Below are positions 25,090 through 35,430 of a stretch of DNA of 64,000 bases, piece by piece. Position 1 is the stretch's first letter. Each line of letters opens with the position of its first letter. Source of the stretch: Lepidodermella squamata (lineage: Eukaryota; Gastrotricha); assembly GCA_047495785.1 (NCBI GenBank), contig JBLDXI010000007.1:434001-498000 (forward strand). The letters are read 5' to 3'. The notes under the pieces were generated by a model. The model ran no database searches. It saw only the letters and a list, made by a program, of their open reading frames with translations, and had not been told where the DNA came from. Both the position numbers and the translations under genes were made by a program.

Positions 25090-25321
25090 AGAGGTGGTTT
25101 AATCTGACCGCAGATGTAGGAACGCCACTGCTGAGTTGCACAGACCAATGCAAGGCATTCCTTCTCAGTCGTCGAGTCATCTTGCGGCTAGCGAAGGCTA
25201 CAGGACAGTCGTTGCCGTCATCGTCAAGATGCGACAACATGGCGCCAAGAGTGAAGTCGGACGCGTCAGCCGAAATGTGAAATTCCTTTGTGTTCATATC
25301 GAAGTTTATCATAACCGCCAC
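25090..25321 (-). mobile_element. Ty3/gypsy-type pol fragment (RNase H), degenerate
   Basis: Minus-strand frame with the RNase H start typical of Ty3/gypsy retrotransposons: HISADASDFTLGAMLSH, then PVAFASRKM about 20 residues on. The expected continuation after the SRKM motif appears in a different frame, so the copy carries at least one frameshift near 25160. Truncated at both ends, with no intact domain, so inactive. It lies about 90 bp upstream of TMCO1. Confidence 0.72.
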
Positions 25322-25407
25322 CTTCAGATCGAATTGCTCGATTTTACTTATTTTCTAATCAGTTGGTTAACCGTAAATATCTATTCATTCACTTATATAT
25401 TTTTAGA

Positions 25408-26113
25408 ATGATTGCCGATTGTTTACTAATTATTTTTATTTCAACGCTGACTGCTTTCGTGTCAGAAGGCATGACATGGCTTTTGGTGTATCGAGGTGAA
25501 CACTACAAAAGGTTGAAAGCCGAAATCGAAAAAGATACTCGAAAGCGTAAGTTTATCTAACTTCAATTCAACCGCAATCTAAACTGTTTGCTTTTAATCA
25601 GTTGAGAAGAAAAAGGAATCTACGTCAGAATTCGGCGACAAAAGTACGAAAAAGAAAATCGAGCGGCAAGAGGAGCGGTTGAAGTTCAGCAGCCGAGAGT
25701 TGAACATGGTCAAAATGAAGTCAATGTTCGCAATCGGCATGGCTTTCGCCGCTCTTTTCAGCATGTGCTCGTCCATATTCGAAGGCCGCCCCGTAGCGAA
25801 ACTGCCCTTCGTCCCGATTTCGTTCGTCCGCAACTTGTCGCATTCGTAAGTGCATTACACTCATCGCATTTTCATTACGCGCATTATTTGTCCGCAGTTA
25901 CACGTTGTTTATTTAAATGTGTTTATTATTATTATCTTGACCAGTGGCCTACTCGGAAACGACTCGACGGATTGTTCTTTCGTGTTTTTCTACATTCTTT
26001 GTACAATGTCCATCAGGCAGAACGTTCAGAAGCTGCTCGGCTTCAATTTGTCGCGAGCTGCCACGAAGCAGTTCGGAGGAAACGGCATGTTCGGCCCGCA
26101 GCCGTCCAAGTGA
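25408..26113 (+). CDS. TMCO1: TMCO1, ER calcium load-activated calcium channel
   Basis: 183 residues (human 188) from exons 25408-25546, 25602-25845 and 25945-26113. The EMC3/TMCO1 superfamily layout is clear: an N-terminal helix (CLLIIFISTLTAFVSEG), TWLLVYRGEHYKRLKAEIEK, a basic coiled coil (KKKIERQEERL), then MKSMFAIGMAFAALF and FYILCTMSIRQNVQKLLGF. TMCO1 sits in the ER membrane, where it releases excess calcium and also belongs to a ribosome-bound multipass translocon. The ATG is 1 nt after a TTTTTAG acceptor, so the 5' end is probably made by splicing. The C-terminus is FGGNGMFGPQPSK. Confidence 0.97.
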
Positions 26114-29100
26114 AACACACACGTGTCTCGTCTACTTTCAATGGCGGAAATTTCGCACGCTCATATGAAAATAATGTTCAAAAAATGTAATTGTTATAGA
26201 AATGCGCGTTGACGGAGGGAGAACGCAAATATTGTAGAACTACTACGCTGAGTGGGTGATGATTATTGTATAATATTCTCGAGATAACGGTCATCTTTTT
26301 TGCATTATATACCTACGAAATTTATGTATTCCGAATGCTATATGTATACGACGACGGTAACATTCAGAGCTAGTCTTGCGTGCTCAAGAATAAAACATGG
26401 TGATGATGGAGGCTCAAAAACAAGTCTCTTGTTCGTTTCGCAGCCCAGCAATCTTTTGTTGTTTTACGTGCCTGTCGGAGGAAGGGTAAGTGGCGCGCGC
26501 GCGGTGTGTGTTATTTTTGTTTTTCTGCGGAAAAACGCGCACGACAGCTGATGCCTTAATACGCGAAGGCGCTGAACCTAAAACAATATTAAGGCGGTTG
26601 TCCGATGCTGCCATGTGAGGCTGAAACAGTACGCCGTGTTTCAAGGCGGACGATACATGACATGTGAGGGCGACGCTCTCTTGAAAAACCGCTGATGATA
26701 CTTTTATTGCACATCTTGGCAGGTCTCCTCAGAGCGATATTCGCTAGTATAATACGCCAGCCCCCGGGTTGCCATGCTACCTGCTGCTGCGGCTGTATTG
26801 CCGTGCGTAACAGCAAATATTTTGCGGCTGCCATCGAAAGAAAAGACAGGCTCAAGAACAAGAAAGACAAGACGCCACAAGCCGCTGTAATATGGCAAAA
26901 AGGGTGGCCGTTGAGCAGTTTTGTAGAGCCCATAAGTAGCCTCATGCATGACTCGTGCGAGGCGGTTTGTCACAAAAGCTGCCTCATATACCGCAAAACG
27001 CTAACCTAGATATTATTATTATTTATTGTTTTTGCAACGACGGCTATTCCTTAACAAGCGGTGACGTAGTAGGGCCGAGTCTAAAAAGATGAGGATAACC
27101 ACCATCATCATCGCCAATTTATAACGCCATGCGACACACATCCGCGAGCTGCCGGGGCCGAGACGTGCTTTCATTAGCAGTAGAATTAACCCCGGGCCGG
27201 CTCGATTATTACCTCCTGATAACCTACCTGTTGTACCCCGCCACACGAGCAGCATGTTCTGTGCGTGGCTTTGTTGCTTCTGTTGTGTTTGCCAAAAAGC
27301 AGGCCGTGTTTTGCTAGGGCGACATATTACTGTCATTATTACTTCTCATTTTCTACATCTTATTATTATTTATACGATTCACGGCGTCCCCTGTCCACTG
27401 TACCGCAGACTCAGCAATCCAGGCAGGTGGTTGCTGTGATCATCACTGTTGTTGTCATTATCACCCACCATCGCCACTACATCAGTGGTATTGCCCTTGA
27501 ACAACCGTTTAGAGACTATCATCGCCGTCGCGCTCTAACGTTGAGCATCATCGTTTCCTGTCATGTTTATCATAAACAACAACTACTAATAACATCATCA
27601 TTCAGCGAGCGTACCTGCAAGCAGCAGCAGTCGAGCAAGACGCTGCATTCGCTCTCTTCGCCGGTACACGTAGCGCGCCGACTCTTGCGCATCACACCTC
27701 GGCTGGCCACCGGGAGATGACCAGCTAGCCCGGTTATCATCACCTCGATTTATTACCTGTTTTATGGCCAAAAATCATTAATTAATGCTCTTTTAGCCTT
27801 TAATTTTACTTCTACAACGGATTGAGTGCAAAGCTCAAGTTCAACTCTTCACCTAGGAATATATGATCTAACTTCGAAATTAGGGAAATAATTAGCCGAA
27901 GCTCGTCTTGATGGTCTACTTTACTCCTTTTCACGCTGTAATTACAATAAGATGCCTTTCATTAGTTTCGATTTTCAAGACCACAAACTTTCCACATCTT
28001 TATGGGATTCCTACCTTGAGATACTTATTTCGGGCTTGTAACTAAGGAGATTGGATTATTAATGTTAAAACTTGGGACTTCGCTCGCTTTCCTCTCAAAT
28101 GGATTTAGGCTCCATAGTCTAGGAACCAATATAAGTGTCGCTACTTCGAGCTTTCCTGATAACCTGCATCTCCAATGTAGTTGAGTTCAATGATACGGCT
28201 AATTATATTCCTTGCGTTTTACATTGAGCCTTAATTTTAGACCATTTTACATTTTACATTACTTCCTTTGTTTCTGTTGGCCGAATTTTCACGGCAAGAA
28301 ATGAGAAATTTCCGTCATTTTCTTTTGACTGAGTCCACGAATATAACCAGGCAGAAAGTTGGCCTATTCTTGTGTAATTAGATCATAGGAACTTGTCTAT
28401 GCCCCGCGCATCGCGAGCCTACTTGAGAAAAAATAATACCAGGTATTTATTGCCATCCGAGACAGACCGCTGTCACATGTTGGCGGTTGATGAAGGACAC
28501 GGATAAGGCGCTTGCGGCCTGCCACTTTGAAATCGCTCTTCTTTACTCTGTCATTTTTGAAATGTGCGCCACAAGTGTGTTTATCATGGCTATTAATTAA
28601 TATTGCCATGTGATGAGCGCTAAGCGATGACCCGAGTCAATAATGTTATATAGCTGCCGATACCGGACTCTTACAAGTAAATAAACGGGCCATTATTACA
28701 AACCCAACAAAAAGGCGATATTTATGGTTATAAAACGCCACCGGCACCTATAGGCTATATACCAGTTTTGATCGTTTCAAGGCTAAGCAAAGCGTTCAGC
28801 CGCTTCGGCTTAACGGTGTCACGTGTATATAAAAACGAGCCCGCGCTGCGTCCATCGTGCTGCTGCTGATGGCGGCCGAACAGCCGCTATTTCCGCCCGC
28901 CGTCTCGGCCGTCGTCGCACTTGTTTTATTTGCCGTTTCGCCATCGTGCAAGTGCGCCGACCACCACCTTAATTATCATCATCGGCACACTTGGCACGCC
29001 GCGGCCCCTGTACGAGAACAATAATATTATGGCCTATTGTAATATCAAGTGACCGAACATGCGGGGCCGAAAAATCAGTGCATGAATTTAACCCAGCGCA

Positions 29101-30687
29101 ATTTTTTCGCTCCACGTAACTGGTGATTGTTTGCGCGCCTCTGTTTCCCCTCATCACTCATCTTTCTTCCCCACAATATATGAAAAACTTCCTAATATGA
29201 TAAGGCGGTTATTTCAGTTTTAAACTAGTTACTTTCAAGTTCGGTCAAGAGTAAGTTTACTTTAATCAACCTTAGTCAAGACATTTCTGTGGATCAAGTC
29301 GATCGACTCGGCGCTGATTAATTGCACGCTATGCGCTGTTGCAGAGGTGCGGTCGTCGCACAACAATGTGACGCGATAGTGCAAAGCGACGCGCGTCAAT
29401 AATAAATGAATCAAACTCTAAATCCTGTTCATTTGTCTTTAAATTTATTTGGCTTCGATATAACTCGCTTATAATAATAATACATCAAGTAAGCGCCACA
29501 TCAGCAGTACAACGTCTATGTCTAGGTATGTGAGCATTATGTTAATGTCCATCAGGCGGCGAAAAGGCTGCGTTGTATAAGTAACAGCGAGTAAAATGTA
29601 CGCAAAATTTAGGACATGGTTCATTTTGTACACAAAATGCCAAAAAGTCTTAGACCATCATTTCCGTCGTCATTTCTCGACGCCTGAAAGAGGTCAGCTA
29701 GCTGAAGGTCTCACTCAATCTAAATGCCTTCAAATAATAATAATAACAACAATAATAACATTCGCGACACTTGAGGAAGAAATCTTTGCACGAGAGTTAC
29801 AATTATACCTGCCTAATAGCGCTTTGTTTCGCCATTTAACTTGCGAAGAGGTAACATTTTACCAGCCGGCAACTTGTCACCGCCATGGTCTCGCATGTCT
29901 TTCGCTCTCTTGACTTTTGAAACCGAGATGTTTCACCTTGGCACCGCCGCAGCTTTTAAAAAGCGTTTTCAAAACAAAAAGCGATGACAATTTAGATATA
30001 ACAGTTTACGGATTATTATGTTTTTTTTTGCGAAATAGTTGCATTCTATGAAACGTGCCGTCGTTCTACCGCATTCTTTTGTCGCGTTTTCGGCTGGTTA
30101 TTTTTAGACACCAGGGCGTTTCGACAATTACTGTTATTATTTCGCTATTACTTATTACATTATAAGCAAAAATGTTGCCAGCTCCATCGCACAAAAATAA
30201 TAACAAACAACACCATCATCATCAACAATGCGCATATGTATAGGCTGGCTTCGGCCGAAAATTATTCATTAATTATTAACCTTTATATAGGTAAATACGG
30301 TTTATAGAAGTGCCCATCTCTCGAAGTGCCGATTGCCGGCTTCTCCCGCTGGTCTAATTGGCCGATAAACAACATTTTATGGGCCCGAAAGCGTCGCCTA
30401 TGGTCGATCTCTCGCTCATGTGTTTCACGTATTTCCCTACTCTCGCAATAACTGCCTTAAAATGAGATTTCAACAGCACGCTAAATTAAAATTTAAATCG
30501 ATCACAAATATTTTCGGAAAAAATTTGGTGATTTTCCCGCTATTTTTCTTCGCCTAATGCGTCCCCGGGGGTAAAAATGTGTGAAATCATGGTAAAAAAA
30601 TCTTCGAAATGTCACCTTATATCTTTTAATAATTTATCAATTTACTTCTTGATTATTTTTAGCGTAAACAGACTTGTTTTTCTTGAG
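26114..30687. promoter_or_regulatory. 4.6-kb gene-free region, candidate regulatory block
   Basis: No convincing gene in a window that otherwise averages one gene per 2.7 kb. The TMCO1 poly(A) signal is at 26389-26394. A possible short exon (acceptor ending 26443, donor GTAAGT at 26486) follows. Homeodomain-type sites recur: TTTATGG at 27761, 28721 and 30376, ATTATGG at 29028, and ATTAATTA cores at 27777, 28592 and 30269. A TATATAAAAA box at 28826-28835 stands 34 bp before a short signal-peptide-like ORF. Many CAT/ATC runs generate long spurious open frames. Confidence 0.4.
28826..29024 (+). other. TATA box plus short ORF with signal-peptide-like start
   Basis: TATATAAAAA at 28826-28835, then an ATG at 28869 in a frame of 51 codons. 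Residues 10-24 (PAVSAVVALVLFAVS) are hydrophobic like a signal peptide, followed by cysteines and a His-rich stretch. It could be the first exon of a gene whose other exons lie downstream, a small secreted peptide, or chance. No matching donor is clear. Confidence 0.2.
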
Positions 30688-30765
30688 ATGAATTTTGTTT
30701 ATTTTGATAATAGATCAAGCCTGTACATTGGTGCGATTGAGTTGATTTTTTACTTTGAACGATGA
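30688..30765 (+). promoter_or_regulatory. upstream ORF overlapping the membrane-protein start codon
   Basis: A 25-codon ORF starts at ATG 30688, 26 nt after a strong acceptor (TTATTTTTAG, ending 30662). Its TGA stop (30763-30765) overlaps the main ATG as ATGA. If transcribed this way, it would lower or control translation of the main frame by re-initiation. Confidence 0.35.
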
Positions 30766-33700
30766 GTGGCCTCGGCGGCGAGCGCGATCTTACAGCCGTG
30801 CTGATAGGCGCTTGCGTCGGCTCGATGACCGTTCTAGTTTTCACCATCGGCATACTTGCCTTCATTTACTGGTGCTGTTTCCGGGAGCGCCTGCGGTGGT
30901 GGCGAAAATTCGAGAACGCAGCCGTCGTCATCGGCGGCAATAACTCGCCGTCAACTCGATCCGGCTCGACCTCCCTGACCAACAAACCTATGGGTTTGCC
31001 AACATCCAGTCTCATCGACTCGACCGCCCCTCCACTTGCCGGAGTTTCCACAATTTCTGGCACGGCAGTTCAACACTCAAACGCAAACTCAGTTCGCAGC
31101 TATCAAACAAGCAAGGTAAATTAACCCCGAAATAATTTTTCTAGAAAATGTTTCTTATATCTAAATTTAGCACCCAAATGACGTAGTTGCCGACTTCAGC
31201 TCGAAGCCGATTAACAGTGATGGCAGCGTAACCGGAACTTTGGACCGGAATGGCAATGCCTTGCAAAGCCAGCCGTTGATATCAGCCATGAAAAATTCGA
31301 GTATCGCATTGTCTACTACGCAACTCGTTAGCAACAAGCGTTCGCCCATCAACGCCTCGACGAGTAATTTAGCCACTGCTCCTGGTGATCGGCAGTTTTA
31401 CAAGGCGAATCGGCCGAATTACAGCTCGAGTAAAGTCCGGCCGGGGTTGTCCTTAGCTGCCTTGCCGACAACATCGCAACAGGTGTATCATTTACAGCAA
31501 CATCAGCAGTATTTAAATAATAAGCAGCGACTTGCACCGACTGCGGAACAAACTGCTGGCCCAGTACCGCCGAATGTTGTGAGGAGGACAAGTCATCAAT
31601 CGAAAATGGCTATTGCGAATAACAACAACAACAACAACAACAACAACGCAGTTCGGGTGCGTGGGGTCAGTGTCCCGGATGACGGGCGAGAAGAGGCGTC
31701 GGCGAATAAGGAGCACCAACGGGCGTCACCGGCGTCGTCGAACGCGTCCTCCTTCGCAACTTCAGCTAAAAAGTGGTCGTCAATGCCGGCCATCGCAGCT
31801 CTGGGCGACTTTGTGACCCGAGAGCGGGAACGAATTGTTCAACGAACGGTTTCGAAGCGGGCGCAACATGCGGGTGCTAATAATAATAATCAGCAGAAGG
31901 AGACGGAGGAGGTTTCGACGTCCTGGCGAATGCCGCCAGCCTCGCAATATCTGCCGAACAGCACGTCTCAGTCGAATTTGACGACGGCTGGCGTGGCTGG
32001 TAGGATTCGCAACCAGCAGCGACGGCAAACGGTTACTCTTGGAAATCAGCTGAGTCACAAAATTGACGACGAACAAAACGAAAGGTAATTTTAGTTCAAT
32101 TCGCATTGTCGAATGTGCGCACAAATTTAAGGTTCCAGCTCGTAATAATTTTCTTGTTTTTTTTTATAGCGAGAAGCAATCGCCCCAGTCGGCTCTTATG
32201 ATGACTCGCGAGGCACAATACACGTTTACAAGGGACGACGACTACGACCAGTCTTCCTCTCCAGAGCTTTACCGCAAGCAAGGCCCGAATAACATAAACA
32301 GCTCCGATAAATCAACTACGGCTGACTCGCCGCCCCCGTCCGTAAAAGCAATTGTTGGTGTTTTGCCTCAGCGTCACCAGATCGTTACAACTGCGACCTA
32401 CGTCCAGAAAATGGCAATCACCCAAGCGTCGACTAGCAGCAGTGGCGAGTATGGTAGCCACTCGAGCCGTGTCAGTGGCGACGATTCGGCCATTGTTATA
32501 ACCGACTCTGGCCAGTCGACGTCGTCGAAAAATGGCACAGACGCCGAGCCGGCTACTACGTCACCCGCAGCCGAACCGCGGGACCCGCCCCAAGTTGAAC
32601 CCGCTGTCATCAAGTCAGCGTTGAAAAAACCCCCGCCACCACCCCCGCAACACCCGCTGGACGACGAACCGGCCGACTCTCTCAACCCGCCGAGTTCGTT
32701 GAAAGCTGACGATGACGTCATCGTGTCAAGCTCGATGCGGTCGAAAATCGCCAAAATTCGCCGATATAAACAACGATCTCGAACAACTAGTGGTTTCGCG
32801 CTTAGTATGGCTAATATGCGATCGCTCAGTGTTGCCGAGCTTAGCACCCGGCCTATATCGAACGGCAATAGCAATAATAACAATAAGTCGGCCGATGACA
32901 GCCAACAGACTGATTTCACGTCGAACAATCAGCAGCGGGTTCCACTGCGGCACCAACCCGGGTCGCATCCGAGGCGGGAATTGAACGCTGGCTTCACATA
33001 CGCTGCTTCGGCCTCTACGACGATAACAGGCCACACAATCGGCGTGCATGTTGACAATTCAGGACAAGGCAGGCCGAATTATCATGGCAATAATGCTCTC
33101 TCGCCTAATAACGGGTGAGTGATATTCGAACTTCGATTTTTAGATTCCAATGAATTTCTCCCAATACAGGAATGGTCTTCGCCGATATGCTACGATGGAG
33201 GCGTTAATAGAGCGTAACGATTCAAATGCCGGCGTCTATATGGGTCGCATAGCTTCCTCAATCACAACCAGTACAACTACAACAACCTCGACAACTGCCA
33301 GAAACACCCAACCTGACAGCAAAAATCACTCTAATAATAACACCACTGTCGCCGATTTCGAAAACGCAAAACTACTCGGAACCAATACTAACCCCTTGTC
33401 GAGTAATAATAGCGAAACCGGCAGTAGTGTCGGCATGAAGACGCCAAATAGCAGTATTCGTGCCCCAGTGTCGATCGCATCTACCTCGTCAGCCTCGTCC
33501 AAGGTGCATCACAACGCCCCATCAACTTCGGTCAACGTAATCACGAACGACCAAAGCGCTGGGTTGAAGGTAACTGTTGGCGGCCAGCAGAATAGTCAAA
33601 GTCAAGGAACCGGCGGTATTAGAGCGTCGATTAATAACCAACCGAGTGCGCCGAAGCGGAACAACAGCACGGCCGCTGAACGGGCGACCACTGTCTACTC

Positions 33701-34782
33701 GGCGAATTCTGCGTCGTACAACGTCGAACAGGCCACTCGGCATCACATGCTGAGTAGGGCGAGTAGCCAGCGTCAGCCGGCGGACTTCGATGACGATGAC
33801 GACACTATGTCGTTCTCGGCGGATCAGGCTAAACGCGTGACCGAAACTGCGTTCCAGTTTTTGAACGAGTTCTCGGAAGCGGAGACGCAAAGCCAGCGCA
33901 GTGTCGATGAAGTGACCCTAGATGGTAGTAGCCGCGCAGATTCAGAACGTGAGTCATACAAATAAATTTTTTCGAATGCCCCTGATTTACCGGAAATTTG
34001 ACTATTCAAGCGAAATTATTGAGAATTCGAGAGAAACTGAGCTCTTGGTTCACCTTGTCTCAGCTAGACCAGTGTAAGATTTATGCTGGGCATTTTTCGT
34101 AGCATTTGGATAGCGAGCTTTTGTTGGGAAATCTCTGAACGCTTTCCAGCTCGGAAAAATTCAAAAAGTTATCGATGCTTCTCTTCACCATTCAGGTCAT
34201 GACACGATTTCATCATGTAATTCTGATTTCAGCGGCAGATGACGATCGGTTGGTACACTAAGAAATAACATCAATTGTAGTTTTGCGAATATCGTCTTTC
34301 TATTCGTAATTTCCTGTCTTTCAATTTAACTACTCTGTACCCGCCTTAATATGTTAACTCAATTTTGGAAAAATCCTCCATTTCGTATCTAGAATAGACA
34401 GCGTTTCCCTAATCCTGTTTAATATTCGGTACTTGGTCGTATAATCCATGTCGTTTGCATGTTCTTCAACTTCTATTTTTAGTCGACTAAAATCGTCTGG
34501 TTATATCCAATGACTCATCGTGGTGCTTCGGGTACATCTAAAAAATGTCGATTTTCTTGCTATTTCTTGAAATTAAATGCGATTTTTTTTATTAATTTTT
34601 TAGAGAGCGAATCTTTTCGGCCACCCTACCAACGCGACCTTCACATCCCAGGAGGTAAACAACAACCGCATCAGCTGTTGCAGAGCGGCGGATCGTCCGG
34701 GAGATCGCGCGGCAGCCCGGCGCCGCCGCCTAACAACCGGCAGTTCAAGCAGCAGGAGTTGCGGCTCGGCGATTGGTTGTGA
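30762..34782 (+). CDS. single-pass membrane protein with long disordered cytoplasmic tail
   Basis: 1056 residues if translation starts at 30762 (an in-frame stop lies at 30756). Exons are 30762-31115, 31171-32084, 32170-33114, 33170-33948 and 34604-34782; all junctions keep frame, and the last intron is 655 bp. One membrane helix sits at about residues 12-36 (AVLIGACVGSMTVLVFTIGILAF), followed by WCCF and a basic RERLRWWRKF, so the rest is predicted cytoplasmic. The tail is rich in Ser, Asn, Thr, Gln and Pro, with an Asn run, a proline run (PPPPPPQHP) and several short basic motifs. There is no known domain, and I do not recognise a family. The very short extracellular part may mean that 5' exons with a signal peptide and ectodomain are missing upstream. 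Splicing consistency shows it is a real gene. Confidence 0.72.
31618..31649 (+). repeat. AAC microsatellite encoding an Asn run
   Basis: About ten tandem AAC/AAT triplets inside the second exon of the membrane protein, encoding consecutive asparagines; likely length-variable. Confidence 0.85.
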
Positions 34783-35430
34783 TGATTCATCTTAGTTTAT
34801 CATTTTTTGTCTACCTCAAAACAACACTGGTTGCTATTCACGAGATTGGCTCACCTTTACTCACATGATTTTTCGCTTTTTCTGTTCAACCGCCGTAGCA
34901 GAGATGTCCCGATAAAATGTGTACTTACGATATATTTTTCTTTCCTGATCCGAGTCGCGAGAAAAACACTGTACATTGAATCCTAGATTTTTTATTGGTT
35001 AGATCACTTTCCATCATCCTTCATAAAACGCGTTTTCCGTCTTCTCAATGCATGATTTCTCAATAATCAAATGATATTCACGTATAACATGGATAATACT
35101 GAAACTGCAGCGGAAAAAGTGCTCTAATCTATTGCAGCGAATAAATAATTATACAACGTAAAATTAAATTTCGATATACAAAACAAACAGTAAATAAAAC
35201 AGAGATAATTTTCGAAGGTTTGATTGTTTTCAAAAGAAAATGGCAAGAATTTCAAGGCACAATTAAGGATAACGTTATTCACCGCATATACAAGGAGCGA
35301 AGGTAAATGTAAAATCGATAAAATCTCATGCGCGATATAATTTCAAAACAAAACCGAAGATTTGAGGAGCACCAAAAATGACAATGAGCTACGTGAAACG
35401 TGAACAGCAGTAAATGAAGTGTTTAAAAAA
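34783..35430. other. 3' spacer between convergent genes
   Basis: The 3' UTRs of the membrane-protein gene (AATAAA-type signals near 35141 and 35191) and of MTTP. No coding signal. Confidence 0.5.

Noticed and set aside
27265-27720. 151-residue open frame in the gene-free block
   Set aside because: Arises from CAT/ATC-rich low-complexity DNA; no domain, no splice logic, no conservation evidence.
28391-28610. Possible tRNA or other structured RNA in the gene-free block
   Set aside because: No A-box/B-box pair or cloverleaf found here or elsewhere in the window.
34210-34260. Candidate 17-nt micro-exon in the last intron of the membrane-protein gene
   Set aside because: Has an acceptor (GATTTCAG) and weak donor but would break the frame with the following exon.
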